In this document: piece by piece, positions 33,541-41,902 of the stretch
Layout: each line of letters opens with the position of its first letter
Numbering within the stretch: the stretch's first letter is position 1
Position numbers and translations under genes: made by a program
DNA from: Actinosynnema sp040640215
GTDB lineage: Bacteria > Actinomycetota > Actinomycetes > Mycobacteriales > Pseudonocardiaceae
Length of the DNA: 64,000 nucleotides
Reading direction: 5' to 3'
NCBI RefSeq assembly: GCF_040640215.1
Contig: NZ_JBFABG010000017.1
Coordinates: 40,509-104,508 of the forward strand
Notes under the pieces: model-generated
Told to the model about the DNA's origin: nothing
The model's input: only the letters and a program-made list of their open reading frames with translations
The model's database searches: none

Positions 33541-33864
33541 CTAGTGCCCGCCACCGGCCAGGTTCAGGCCGATGACGCCGCTGACGATGAGCCCGAGGGA
33601 CACCAGCTTGAGCGTGGACACCCCGTCGCCGAGCCAGATCATCCCGATCACGGCGGTGAGCGCCGCGCCGATGCCGGTCCACACCGCGTACGCCGGTCCG
33701 GCGGGCAACTGCTTCATCGCCCACGCCAGCCCGCCCAGGCTGATCGCGGCGCACACCGCGAACGCCACCGTCCACCACAGCCTGCTGAAGCCGTCCGACA
33801 GCTTCAACGACACCGCCCAACCGGCTTCGAAGAACCCGGACACGATGAGCACGACCCACGCCAC
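33541..33864 (-). CDS. sugE: SMR-family exporter, Gdx (guanidinium) type
   Basis: GTG 33864 has GGAGGGG five bases upstream and gives 107 residues with four membrane spans. Glu13, Trp16, Ser42, Tyr59 and Trp62 are all present; these are the residues lining the guanidinium site of Gdx-Clo, so this belongs to the Gdx/SugE branch rather than the broad drug-exporting EmrE branch. It should work as an antiparallel homodimer, exchanging substrate for protons. No guanidine riboswitch is seen; regulation appears to be by the TetR gene downstream. Confidence 0.85.
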   Translation of the reverse strand: MAWVVLIVSGFFEAGWAVSLKLSDGFSRLWWTVAFAVCAAISLGGLAWAMKQLPAGPAYAVWTGIGAALTAVIGMIWLGDGVSTLKLVSLGLIVSGVIGLNLAGGGH

Positions 33865-33885
33865 GGCAACCCCTCCGACCAGATT

Positions 33886-33921
33886 GGCACGAGCGTACCA
33901 AATTACTGGCACACAAGTACC
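33886..33921. promoter_or_regulatory. two phased inverted-repeat operators upstream of the SMR gene
   Basis: GGCAC-N4-GTACC occurs at 33886-33899 and again at 33908-33921, 22 bases apart, which is about two helical turns. Each is a near-perfect inverted repeat extended by TT/AA in the first. They lie 22 bases upstream of the SMR start codon, where a bound repressor would block transcription. Confidence 0.6.
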
Positions 33922-33998
33922 ACTCTGCGCCGCGGGACACCACCGGGCAACGCCGGGCCACCCGTCCGAGGACATCCGCCCCCATCGGGGGAGCGGGC

Positions 33999-34745
33999 TC
34001 AGAACCGGGCCGCGACCCGGGCCGCGAGATCGGTCAACCGCGCCTCGAACGGCCCCGCCACCGACCCCTGGGCGGGCTCGCTCAGCACGAAGACCGTCCC
34101 GTCCCGGGCGGGCGCGCGCCCCTCGGCGGGCGAGGAGGAGGCCAGGGCCTGCACCCCCGGCGGCACCAGGACCACCGACACGACCCCGTACACGCCCTGG
34201 TCGTCGCGCACCAGGTAGCCGGCACCGCGCGCCCCGGTCGGGCAGTTGGCCACCGCGTGCGAGGGCTGGAGCCCTTCGGCGGCCGGGAGCTCGTCGGCGA
34301 GGGCGACGGCGAGCTCCCGGTCCACCTCCTGGCACCCGGAGGCACCACCGGTCGTCGGACGACCGGTCGTCCCCGATGTCCCGTCCCCCTGCGTAGACGG
34401 ATCTTCGGGGATGCTCTTGGGCGGCAGTCCGCCGCTCACGTCGGGTACGGCGAGCGATTCACCCCGCCGAGGCTCGGGGACCGCCATCGGGCTGAGGTTA
34501 GGGGACGCGGCGCTCTCAGCGGAACCCGCAGACGTACTGACGTTCTCGCGCGGCACCAGGTTGGCGTAGGTCACCACACCGCCGAGCGCGACGACCACGG
34601 TCAGCGCCGAACCGAGGGCGAGCCGCGTGCGCTTCCGCGCGGTCTCCCGCGCCGACGCCGAGCGGACGTTGCCCACGTCGAAGGACGGGGGCGGCGCACC
34701 GTTCGCCGCGTCGCGGAACAGGTCCGCGATCCTGCGCTCGTCCAC
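33999..34745 (-). CDS. membrane protein paired with a SigE-family sigma factor (probable anti-sigma)
   Basis: GTG 34745 gives 248 residues. It has a cytosolic start (DERRIADLFRDAANG), one span LALGSALTVVVALGGVVTYANL and an extracellular Ser/Pro/Thr-rich linker. The globular end contains Cys in SGCQEV and VANCPTG, likely a disulfide. It follows the sigma gene by 17 bases. The architecture matches the protein at 31509-32342, so the two sigma pairs are paralogous systems. No classic zinc anti-sigma motif. Confidence 0.68.
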   Translation of the reverse strand: MDERRIADLFRDAANGAPPPSFDVGNVRSASARETARKRTRLALGSALTVVVALGGVVTYANLVPRENVSTSAGSAESAASPNLSPMAVPEPRRGESLAVPDVSGGLPPKSIPEDPSTQGDGTSGTTGRPTTGGASGCQEVDRELAVALADELPAAEGLQPSHAVANCPTGARGAGYLVRDDQGVYGVVSVVLVPPGVQALASSSPAEGRAPARDGTVFVLSEPAQGSVAGPFEARLTDLAARVAARF

Positions 34746-34762
34746 CTACTCCCACCTCCCGG

Positions 34763-35281
34763 TCACGACGCCGGCCTCAGGTCGTCGATCGTGTCGCCCA
34801 GCGCTTCGCGCAGGGCCACCAGACCGCGCGAGGTCTGGCTCTTCACGGTCCCCTCGGAACACCCGAGCGCCACGGCTGCCGCCGCCACGTCCAAGCCTTC
34901 CAGGAACCGCAGCACGAGCACCGCCCGTTGCCGGGGCGGAACCCGCTTCAAGCCCGCGACCAGAGCCTCCCGCGTGGCCACCGAGTCGGCGATCTCCCCG
35001 TCGTTGGCGGGAGTCTCCGGGACCACGTCCACGAAGCGCTCCCGACGCCAGGGCCGTCGCGACTCGTCGATCACCGCGCGCACCAGGGTTCGGCGGACGT
35101 AGGCGTCCAGGGCCTGCTTGTCCCGGACCTTGCGCCACTTCCGGTGCAACGCGACGAACGCGGTCTGCGCGAGGTCGTCCGCGCGGTGCCAGTCACCACA
35201 GAGGAGGAACGCCGTTCGGCGCACGGCCTCCCGGCGAGCCGCGAAGTACTCCGCGAACTCCTGCTCGTCGCGCTGATCCAC
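34763..35281 (-). CDS. SigE-family ECF sigma factor
   Basis: GTG 35281 has GGAGAGAG six bases upstream, so it is preferred over the longer frame to 35311. The 172 residues have region 2 (FLLCGDWHRADDLAQTAFVALHRKW) and region 4 (VPPRQRAVLVLRFLEGL, GCSEGTVKSQTSRGL). It is similar to the sigma factor at 32339-32869. The short gap to its downstream membrane protein supports one operon. Confidence 0.9.
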   Translation of the reverse strand: MDQRDEQEFAEYFAARREAVRRTAFLLCGDWHRADDLAQTAFVALHRKWRKVRDKQALDAYVRRTLVRAVIDESRRPWRRERFVDVVPETPANDGEIADSVATREALVAGLKRVPPRQRAVLVLRFLEGLDVAAAAVALGCSEGTVKSQTSRGLVALREALGDTIDDLRPAS

Positions 35282-35433
35282 GCGGACTCTCTCCGCTCGT
35301 CGTGCTTGCACTTACCGGACGGAACCGGGCGGCCCTACGGTTGCACGGCGGGTGCCCGAGACTTGCGTCACCCCCATCGTGGTGCGCCGGGCACCAACCG
35401 GTAAGCCCTTGCCCGGTGTGATGTGATCCATTC

Positions 35434-36453
35434 GTGACCCTGCCAGCGCCCCTGGACTTCCGTTCCGACACCGTCACCCGACCGGACCAGGACATGCGCC
35501 TGGCCATGTCGGCCGCCGAGGTGGCCGACGACGTGCTCGAACACGACCCGACGATGAAAGCGCTGGAAGAGCGGGTCGCCGACCTGCTCGGCGTGGAGGC
35601 CGCCCTCTGGGTGCCGTCCGGCTCGATGGGCAACCTGATCGCGCTCACCGCCCACCTGCGCCGCGGTGACCGGTTCCTCGCCCCGCGCGGCGCGCACGTG
35701 CTGGACAACGAGCTCGGCACCGCCGCGTGGATCGCCGGCGGGATGCCGCACCCCCTGGAGTGGGCGGAACCGGGCCGGGTCACGGCGGACGCCGTCCGCG
35801 CCGCCGCCGGTGCCGACGGGCCCTACTACACGCTCAGGACCACGCTGCTGTGCCTGGAGAACACGCACAACGGGGCGGGCGGCGCGGTGACCCCGCCCGA
35901 CGAGCACGCGTTGCTGGTGTCCGCCGCCCGGGAGACCGGCCTGAAGGTGCACCTCGACGGCGCGCGGCTGTGGAACGCCTCGATCGCGCTCGGGGTGCCG
36001 CCGGCGGCGCTGACCGTCGGCGTCGACACCGTGCAGGTGTGCCTGAGCAAGGGCCTGGGCGCGCCGGTCGGGTCCGTGGTGGCGGGCACGGCCGCGTTCG
36101 TCGTGGAGGCGCGGCGGATCCGGAAGATGCTCGGCGGCGGCGTGCGGCAGGGCGGCGTGCTGGCCGCCGCCGGGCTGGTCGGCCTGGACCGGCTCGACGA
36201 CCTGGCCGCCGACCACGCCAACGCCCGGACGCTGGCCAGGGGCCTGGCCGAGCTGGGCTGGCAGGTGGACGAGCCGGCGACCAACATCGTCATGGCCGGC
36301 GTGCCGGACCTGGACGTGACGCTGACCGGGCTCCGGCACCTCGGGGTGTTCGCGGGGCCGATGGCGGGGAAGGTGCGGTTCGTGACGCACCGCGACGTGA
36401 ACGCCGCCGACGTGGCCGAGGCCCTGCGCCGGATCCAGTCGGTGAGCTCGTGA
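35434..36453 (+). CDS. ltaE: low-specificity L-threonine aldolase
   Basis: A 339-residue PLP enzyme that splits threonine or allo-threonine to glycine and acetaldehyde. FRSDTVTRPDQDM, LENTHNGAGG, VHLDGARLWNA and the PLP-binding Lys206 in CLSKGLGAPVGS are the family blocks. The start is GTG 35434, with no obvious Shine-Dalgarno site, possibly a leaderless message. Its stop overlaps the start of a HAD phosphatase gene in GTGA, so both are made together. Confidence 0.93.
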   Translation: MTLPAPLDFRSDTVTRPDQDMRLAMSAAEVADDVLEHDPTMKALEERVADLLGVEAALWVPSGSMGNLIALTAHLRRGDRFLAPRGAHVLDNELGTAAWIAGGMPHPLEWAEPGRVTADAVRAAAGADGPYYTLRTTLLCLENTHNGAGGAVTPPDEHALLVSAARETGLKVHLDGARLWNASIALGVPPAALTVGVDTVQVCLSKGLGAPVGSVVAGTAAFVVEARRIRKMLGGGVRQGGVLAAAGLVGLDRLDDLAADHANARTLARGLAELGWQVDEPATNIVMAGVPDLDVTLTGLRHLGVFAGPMAGKVRFVTHRDVNAADVAEALRRIQSVSS

Positions 36454-37043
36454 GCCGCTGGGTGGTGTTCGACTACGGGAACGTGATCAGCGAGGCCAAC
36501 ACCAACCTGGACCGGCTGGCCGGGATGCTGGGCGTGCCGCCGGACCGGTTCGCCACCCCCTACTGGGCCTTCCGCGACGCCTACGACCACGGCTCGCCCG
36601 AGGTCGAGTACTGGCGGTCGGTCGGCCGCGAACTCGGCGTCGAGGTCAGCGCGGAGCGGGCGGTCGACCTGACCGCCGTGGACACCGAGGGCTGGCTGGT
36701 GACCTCACCCGCCGCGCTGGCGCTGATCGGGGAGCTGGCGGCGGCCGGCGTCCCGCTGGCGCTGCTGTCCAACGCGCCGTCGGCGTTCGGCCGGATCGTG
36801 GCGCGGCAGCCGTGGACGTCGCACTTCCGGCACCTGGTGTTCTCCGGCGACCTCGGCGTGGTCAAGCCCGCGCCCGCGATCTGGACCGCGCTGGCCGACC
36901 TGCTCGGCACCCGCGACTGCGTGTTCTTCGACGACCGCGAGGAGAACACCGACGGCGCGACCGAGGCGGGCCTCGTCGGCGTCCACTGGCAGGGTGCGGC
37001 GCACGCCCGCGACCGGCTCGTCGACCTCGGCGTGCTCCCCTGA
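36450..37043 (+). CDS. HAD-superfamily phosphatase (YihX-like)
   Basis: A 197-residue protein starting at GTG 36450 inside the aldolase stop. Motif I is VVFDYGNVI with the nucleophile Asp8, of the FDxGNV type known from YihX; motif II is LLSNAPSA, motif III Lys in GVVKPAP, motif IV FFDDREEN. It probably dephosphorylates a small sugar or nucleotide metabolite. No functional link to threonine cleavage is obvious beyond coupling. Confidence 0.85.
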   Translation: MSRWVVFDYGNVISEANTNLDRLAGMLGVPPDRFATPYWAFRDAYDHGSPEVEYWRSVGRELGVEVSAERAVDLTAVDTEGWLVTSPAALALIGELAAAGVPLALLSNAPSAFGRIVARQPWTSHFRHLVFSGDLGVVKPAPAIWTALADLLGTRDCVFFDDREENTDGATEAGLVGVHWQGAAHARDRLVDLGVLP

Positions 37044-37098
37044 CCGCCGCGCCCCCACCGTCCCGCCTCCGCGCGCGACCCCACCCGGAGCCCCCGGT

Positions 37099-37839
37099 TC
37101 AGCTCTTGGCGGCGCGCAGCTCGGCCCGCAGCTCCGCCAGCTCGGCCCGGACCGACCGCAGCTCCGCCACCGTGGCCTGCTCGGCCTCGACCACCTGCCC
37201 CTCGACCCCGCTCAACCGCTGCACCAGCCAGGACGCGATGGTGCCGGTGATCACGCCGAGCAGCGCGATCCCGCCGATCATCAGCAGCGCGGCGACCAGC
37301 CTGCCCTCCCACGTCACCGGGTAGCGGTCGCCGTAGCCGACGGTGGAGATCGTGGTCAGCGTCCACCAGGCGGCGTCGCCGAAGGTGGTGATGGTGGCGT
37401 CGGGGTGGCCGCGCTCGGCGTCCAGCACGGCCAGCGACGCGGACAGCCCGACCAGCGTGGTGACGCCGGCGACGTACACGCCGATCTGGTGCCGCACCTT
37501 GCCGGAGAACCGGCGGTTGAGCACCTTGAGCACGGTGAGCAGGCGCAGCACGCGCAGTTGCCGGACCATCGGCAGCAGCACCGCGAGCAGGTCGAACAGG
37601 TGCGTGGCGACGAACCGGCGCTTGTCCGCGGCCAGCGCCAACCGCGCGCCGTAGTCGACCGCGAACACCAGCCACACGACCCACAGCACCACTTCCAGGA
37701 CCCCGTGCAGGCCCGGCGTCGAGCGGTTGTCGAGCACCTCCCAGGCGTAGGCCACCAGGAAGACGACGGCCAGCGCCGTCAGCGGCCACTCGGCACGCCG
37801 CTCCCAGCTCGTCAGGCGGCGCTCATCAGTCTCCGACAC
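37099..37839 (-). CDS. voltage-gated-type potassium channel protein
   Basis: GTG 37839 gives 246 residues. Several membrane spans precede the pore, including an S4-like segment with regular arginines (VRQLRVLRLLTVLKVLNRR). The selectivity filter TVGYGD is at residues 166-171, followed by the last span LVAALLMIGGIALLGVITG and a C-terminal coiled coil (EAEQATVAELRSVRAELAELR) that should hold the tetramer. Selective K+ passage across the membrane is predicted. Single gene. Confidence 0.9.
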   Translation of the reverse strand: MSETDERRLTSWERRAEWPLTALAVVFLVAYAWEVLDNRSTPGLHGVLEVVLWVVWLVFAVDYGARLALAADKRRFVATHLFDLLAVLLPMVRQLRVLRLLTVLKVLNRRFSGKVRHQIGVYVAGVTTLVGLSASLAVLDAERGHPDATITTFGDAAWWTLTTISTVGYGDRYPVTWEGRLVAALLMIGGIALLGVITGTIASWLVQRLSGVEGQVVEAEQATVAELRSVRAELAELRAELRAAKS

Positions 37840-37898
37840 CGCCCCATGGTGACCCCTCGGCCTGCGCTGTTCCAACCAACCCGGAATTCGGGCGGCTG

Positions 37899-38072
37899 CT
37901 AGCGCGGCCCCTTGATGCCCTTGCGCCCGCCGCTCTTGATCGCTCCGTAGGCGGCCGTCGCGAGGAACAGCACCCCGCCGATCACCGCCAGCCACACCAG
38001 ACCCTTGACGACCGCGCCGACCAGCGTCAGCACCAGCCAGGCCGCCAGCAGCCACAGGATTATCTTGACCAT
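37899..38072 (-). CDS. 57-residue membrane protein
   Basis: ATG 38072 has GGAGGGG five bases upstream. The peptide is MVKIILWLLAAWLVLTLVG, then AVVKGLVWLAVIGGVLFLA, then a basic tail SGGRKGIKGPR. Two short hydrophobic segments separated by Lys suggest a hairpin in the membrane with the basic tail inside. The strong ribosome site and regular composition argue that it is real. Function unknown. Confidence 0.7.
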   Translation of the reverse strand: MVKIILWLLAAWLVLTLVGAVVKGLVWLAVIGGVLFLATAAYGAIKSGGRKGIKGPR

Positions 38073-38110
38073 GTCCCCTCCAACGCACGACGTGACGTGC
38101 GGGTTCCTGA

Positions 38111-39256
38111 TCAGAGCCAGCCCTTGAGCCGCCGCAGCGCCTCGTCGATGTCACCCGGGGCCCCGGCGAACGACATCCGCACGAACTCGTGCCCGTGCAC
38201 CGGGTCGAAGTCTATGCCCGGGACGATCGCGACACCCGTGTCGTCCAGCAGCCGGCGGCAGAACGCCATCGTGTCGTCGGTCAGGTGCGAGACGTCGGCG
38301 TAGGCGTAGAACGCGCCGTCGGCGGGGGCCACCTGGTCGATCCCGAGCCCGGCCAGCCCGGCGAGCAGGACGTCCCGGTTGCGCCGGTAGCCGTCGACCA
38401 GCCGCGCGGTCTGCTCGTAGGACTCCGGCTCGAACGCGGCGACCGCCGCGTGCTGCGCCAGCGCGGGCGGGCAGAGGGTGAAGTTGCCGGTCAGGCAGTC
38501 GACCGCGCGCCGCAGCGCGGGCGGCAGCAGCATCCAGCCCAGCCGCCAGCCGGTCATCGCGAACGCCTTGGAGAACGAGTTGACCACGATCGCGTCCCGC
38601 GAGGTCTCCCACGCGCACGCGAGCGGCGCGCCGTAGCTGATGCCGTGGTAGATCTCGTCGCTGACCAGGCGGGTGCCGTGCTCGGCGCACCACTCGGCCA
38701 GGCTCCGGAGCTCGGCCGGGGCGAGCACCGTGCCGGTCGGGTTCGCCGGGCTCGCCACGACCAGGCCGTCCAGCGGCCCGGCCTCCGCGAGCATCGCCGC
38801 GGTCGGCTGGAACCGGGTGTCGGGCCCGCACGGCAGCTCGACCACCTCGCACCCCAGCGCGCGCAGGATGTTCCGGTACGCCGGGTAGCCGGGGCGGGCC
38901 AGCGCCACCCGCGCCCCGGCGTCGAAGGACGCCAGGAACGCCAGCAGGAACGCGCCGGACGACCCCGTGGTGACCACGACGTCCTCGGGCGAGACCGCGA
39001 GCCCGTACTGGCGCTCGTAGTGCCCGGCCAGCGCGGTCCGCAGCTCGACGATCCCCAACTGCTCGGTGTAGCCGAGCGGCTGCTCCCGCAACGCCTTCTC
39101 GGCGGCCCGCAGCACCGGTTCCGGCGCGGGGCTCGACGGCTGGCCCGCCGCCAGCGAGACGACGTCACCGTGCGTCCGCTGACGGCGCGCGGCGGCGGAC
39201 ACGATGTCCATGACGTGGAACGGCGGCACATCGGCCCGTGCGGCGACACCCAGCAT
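38111..39256 (-). CDS. class I PLP-dependent aminotransferase
   Basis: A 381-residue fold-type I aminotransferase. YTEQLGIVELRTALAGHY, VTTGSSGAFLLAFL, ASPANPTGT, SDEIYHGISY and the PLP Lys230 in NSFSKAFAMTGWRLGW are all in place, and RMSFAG near the end holds the substrate carboxylate Arg. It resembles aspartate/aromatic aminotransferase-like or valine-pyruvate-type enzymes; the substrate is open. It ends 38 bases before the small membrane protein gene on the same strand. Confidence 0.9.
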   Translation of the reverse strand: MLGVAARADVPPFHVMDIVSAAARRQRTHGDVVSLAAGQPSSPAPEPVLRAAEKALREQPLGYTEQLGIVELRTALAGHYERQYGLAVSPEDVVVTTGSSGAFLLAFLASFDAGARVALARPGYPAYRNILRALGCEVVELPCGPDTRFQPTAAMLAEAGPLDGLVVASPANPTGTVLAPAELRSLAEWCAEHGTRLVSDEIYHGISYGAPLACAWETSRDAIVVNSFSKAFAMTGWRLGWMLLPPALRRAVDCLTGNFTLCPPALAQHAAVAAFEPESYEQTARLVDGYRRNRDVLLAGLAGLGIDQVAPADGAFYAYADVSHLTDDTMAFCRRLLDDTGVAIVPGIDFDPVHGHEFVRMSFAGAPGDIDEALRRLKGWL

Positions 39257-39265
39257 GGTCCCAGG

Positions 39266-40453
39266 CTAGTAGCCCTGGTAGCCGCCACCGCCCGCCATCG
39301 CCTTGAGGCCGGGGTGGCCCTCGAAGCCGCCGTAGCGGGAGAACGTGTAGCGGACGCCGGCGACGATGTTGTCCACCGGGTTCCAGATGTCGTCGTGACC
39401 GGGCAGCTTGTGCGCCTGGAACGTCGGGTCGATGCACTGCATCAGGCCCTTGGACGGCGTGCCCTTGGCCGCGTTGGAGTCCCAGTCGTTGAGCGCGTGC
39501 GGGTTGCCGCCCGACTCCTTCTCGATGATCGTCCAGATCTGGTTGATGTTCGCCTCGGTGACCGGGATGCCGGCGGCCTGGAGGATCTTGATCGCTTCCC
39601 GGATCCACTGGTCGACGTTGCCGGGCGGCGGACCGCTCGACGGCGGGCCACCGCTGGACCCGAGCCCGGTCATCCCGCCGCCGCCACCGCCACCACCGCC
39701 TTGCGAACCACCACCGCCACCGCCGCCGGACCCGCTGCCGCCCCCGGACGAGGGCGACTGCGACTGCGCCGGTTGTGGTTGCGGTTGCGGCTGTTGCTGC
39801 GGTGACGGCTCGGCCGACGACGTGTGCGTCACCGGTTCCGGCGTCGGGTTCCAGACGATCGCCTGGCCCGGGACCGGCACGAAGGACTGCGTGCCGGGGT
39901 CCGCCATGGTCGAGAACGCGGGCGTGATCGAACCGGGCCGCCCCCTCAGCGCGCCCAGCGCCGTGCCCAGCGCCTGGTCGGCCTGCTCGATCACCGGCCG
40001 CGCGTCGCCGGTCGCCTCCGCGACCAGGCCCCGGATGGCGTTGTCGACGTCCGCCGGCGGCATCCCCTGGTTCTGCGCGCGCAACTGGCGCACCCGACCC
40101 AGCACGGTCTCACAAATGCGCCCGATCGACGTCTTCGCCGATTCCAGGGCCGCCGCGGCCGAATCCAGGTCGCCCGCCGCCGCGGTGAGCGCCTCGTTCA
40201 GCGCGGTGCCGCCCTTGGTGAATTCGCCCATGTAGGCCACGAATCCGTCGGCGGACCCGCCCTCCCACGCGTTGTCGAGCTGCCCCACCCGCTGGGCGAT
40301 GTCGTTGCCCGATTCCGCGCTCTTCGAAGCGGCCTGCCGCCACCGGTTCGCGATCTCCCGGACGGCCTCCGGCCGGGCCTTGTCCACCTTGTCCGCGAGC
40401 TGCGCCAGCGCCTGCCCACCGGGCAGGGCCGCGACCTCGTCCACCGCGCTCAT
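39266..40453 (-). CDS. WXG100-like protein fused to a lytic transglycosylase (SLT) domain
   Basis: A 395-residue protein. Residues 1-110 form a helical WXG100-like unit with Trp63 in NAWEGGSADGF and no signal peptide. A Pro/Gln then Ser/Gly linker (about 235-280) leads to an SLT domain (about 285-395): Glu313 in EKESGGNPHALN is the expected catalytic acid, and SKGLMQCIDPTF and NIVAGVRYTFSRYGG are family blocks. I infer export by an ESX system, after which the domain would cut peptidoglycan. Last gene of module 2; four bases separate it from a small EspC-like gene. Confidence 0.85.
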   Translation of the reverse strand: MSAVDEVAALPGGQALAQLADKVDKARPEAVREIANRWRQAASKSAESGNDIAQRVGQLDNAWEGGSADGFVAYMGEFTKGGTALNEALTAAAGDLDSAAAALESAKTSIGRICETVLGRVRQLRAQNQGMPPADVDNAIRGLVAEATGDARPVIEQADQALGTALGALRGRPGSITPAFSTMADPGTQSFVPVPGQAIVWNPTPEPVTHTSSAEPSPQQQPQPQPQPAQSQSPSSGGGSGSGGGGGGGSQGGGGGGGGGMTGLGSSGGPPSSGPPPGNVDQWIREAIKILQAAGIPVTEANINQIWTIIEKESGGNPHALNDWDSNAAKGTPSKGLMQCIDPTFQAHKLPGHDDIWNPVDNIVAGVRYTFSRYGGFEGHPGLKAMAGGGGYQGY

Positions 40454-40457
40454 CAGC

Positions 40458-40763
40458 TCACACCGTCCGGAACGACGCCGCGTTGGCGTCCTCGACGTCG
40501 ACCACCGCGCCCTGGATCCGGTCCAGCGCGCGTTCCACCTCGCCCAGCAGCGATTCGGCCGCCGCGAACTCCGCGCCGGCCTTGCCGTCGAGTTCGGCGG
40601 CGGCCGAGGAAAGGCCGCCCGAATTCGCCAGCTTGCCGAAGATGTCCGGTTCGGGGTAATGCCCGGAGAACCCGTCACCCACCGCGCCGAATTGACCCGC
40701 CTGGGCACCGACCGTGCTCCGGCACTGCTCCATCGCCTCGGCGTTGAACTTCGCGACCGCCAT
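40458..40763 (-). CDS. small ESX-associated protein (EspC/DUF2580-like)
   Basis: ATG 40763 has AAGGTG eight bases upstream. The 101-residue protein is helical: AMEQCRSTVGAQAGQFGAVG, then AELDGKAGAEFAAAESLLGEVERALDRIQGAVVD. It looks like the EspC/DUF2580 type of type VII secretion targets. YPEPD in the middle fits YxxxD/E. Just upstream of the WXG-SLT gene, it is a candidate secretion partner for it. Confidence 0.65.
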   Translation of the reverse strand: MAVAKFNAEAMEQCRSTVGAQAGQFGAVGDGFSGHYPEPDIFGKLANSGGLSSAAAELDGKAGAEFAAAESLLGEVERALDRIQGAVVDVEDANAASFRTV

Positions 40764-40773
40764 TCGCCACACC

Positions 40774-41052
40774 TTAGGGTTTTCGAGTCGCGGGCACCCC
40801 CGCTATGGATGAAGTCCGGCCGGCAGCACGGTGATCCGCCGACGCCCCTCGGCGTCGACCGCCGCCGTGCTCCGGTAGCAGCGCCGGCAGCGCATCCACA
40901 TCGAGCCCGCCGCCCCGGGCCAGGCCCGGCGCGGTCAGCTCGTGCCACGGCGCGGGCTCGTCCGCCACGTGCCGGACGAGCGGCATCGCGCCGAGGCCGA
41001 GGTGTTCCCGGGCAGCGCGGAAAGCGCTCGCGCTGAACGTCGCGGTGACCAC
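40774..41052 (-). CDS. short doubtful gene or decayed ORF in ESX module 2
   Basis: GTG 41052 has GGGAG nine bases upstream and starts MVTATFSASAFRAAREHLGLG, a plausible folded beginning. The second half degenerates into Gly/Arg/Ser. In another frame the same DNA reads TAAVDAEGRRRITVLPAGLHP before a stop at 40803-40805, which looks more protein-like. A frameshifted gene, possibly once EspG-like or a partner protein, is one reading; a real 92-residue protein is the other. Confidence 0.3.
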   Translation of the reverse strand: MVTATFSASAFRAAREHLGLGAMPLVRHVADEPAPWHELTAPGLARGGGLDVDALPALLPEHGGGRRRGASADHRAAGRTSSIAGVPATRKP

Positions 41053-41128
41053 CAGACGTCACTCCCGAATGACGGCGGGTACTGCTCCGGCACCGGTGTT
41101 GACGCCGCGACCGCCGTCGCGGTTCCCG

Positions 41129-41902
41129 CTAGACCTCCTGGACCAGCTCCCACACGCACGCCGCGAGCCGCGCGTTGTCGATCGGGGTGATCGTGCTCCA
41201 GCTCCGGCCGTCCGAACTGGGCCGCACCAGGTGCAGGTAGCGGCCGGACGTGGTGTCGTGCCACGACACCACGCGGTCCGCGCGCACCGGCGGGCCGCCG
41301 CGCTGCGCGCGTTCGGCACCGAACTGGCCACGGGTGCTCATGCCGTCGCACATGCCGGCCAGCTCCTGCGCCTCGTGCAGCGGCAGCCCGTGGCGCTCCA
41401 GCGCGAGCACCAGCTTCTCGGCGTCCCGCCCGGCCTCGTCGGAAGCCGCGCGCAGCACCTCGTTCGGCAGGCTGATCGACCGCCCGTACCCCGCCGGCAC
41501 CTCCCCGGCCACCGACACCGCGGCCTCCGCGAGCGCCGAGGCGCGGGCCTCGATCAGCCACACCTCGTCCCCGTCCACCACGGCGAGGATCGCCTCGTCA
41601 CCGGAGGCCGCCGCCAGCCCCTTGATCTTGCGGCGGTCCACCCAGATCCAGAGGTCCACCGACAACCGCGGGTTGGCCAGCAGCGCGAAGGTGTCCGCCA
41701 GCTCCGGCGTCAACCGCCGCCCGGCCGCCAACCCGCGCTGCGCCAACGACTCCCAGGCGCGCTCGACGAACACGCCCCGTTCGGTGTGCGTGGTGCCGGG
41801 GCTGGGCACGTCGAGCGCGACGTTGCGCCGGGAGTGCCGCTCGGCCTCCCACGCGACGTCGAATTCCAGCGCGGAGAGGACGACCGTGCCCGCCGCCGTC
41901 AC
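41129..41902 (-). CDS. ESX secretion-associated protein EspG-like (module 2)
   Basis: A 257-residue protein whose GTG start overlaps the PPE-like stop in GTGA. VVLSALEFDVAWEAERH opens it and DTTSGRYLHLVR then WSTITPIDNARL closes it, the same pattern as the module 1 EspG. It should act as cytosolic chaperone of the PPE-like protein just upstream. Unlike module 1, the two genes are translationally coupled with no hairpin between. Confidence 0.8.
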   Translation of the reverse strand: MTAAGTVVLSALEFDVAWEAERHSRRNVALDVPSPGTTHTERGVFVERAWESLAQRGLAAGRRLTPELADTFALLANPRLSVDLWIWVDRRKIKGLAAASGDEAILAVVDGDEVWLIEARASALAEAAVSVAGEVPAGYGRSISLPNEVLRAASDEAGRDAEKLVLALERHGLPLHEAQELAGMCDGMSTRGQFGAERAQRGGPPVRADRVVSWHDTTSGRYLHLVRPSSDGRSWSTITPIDNARLAACVWELVQEV

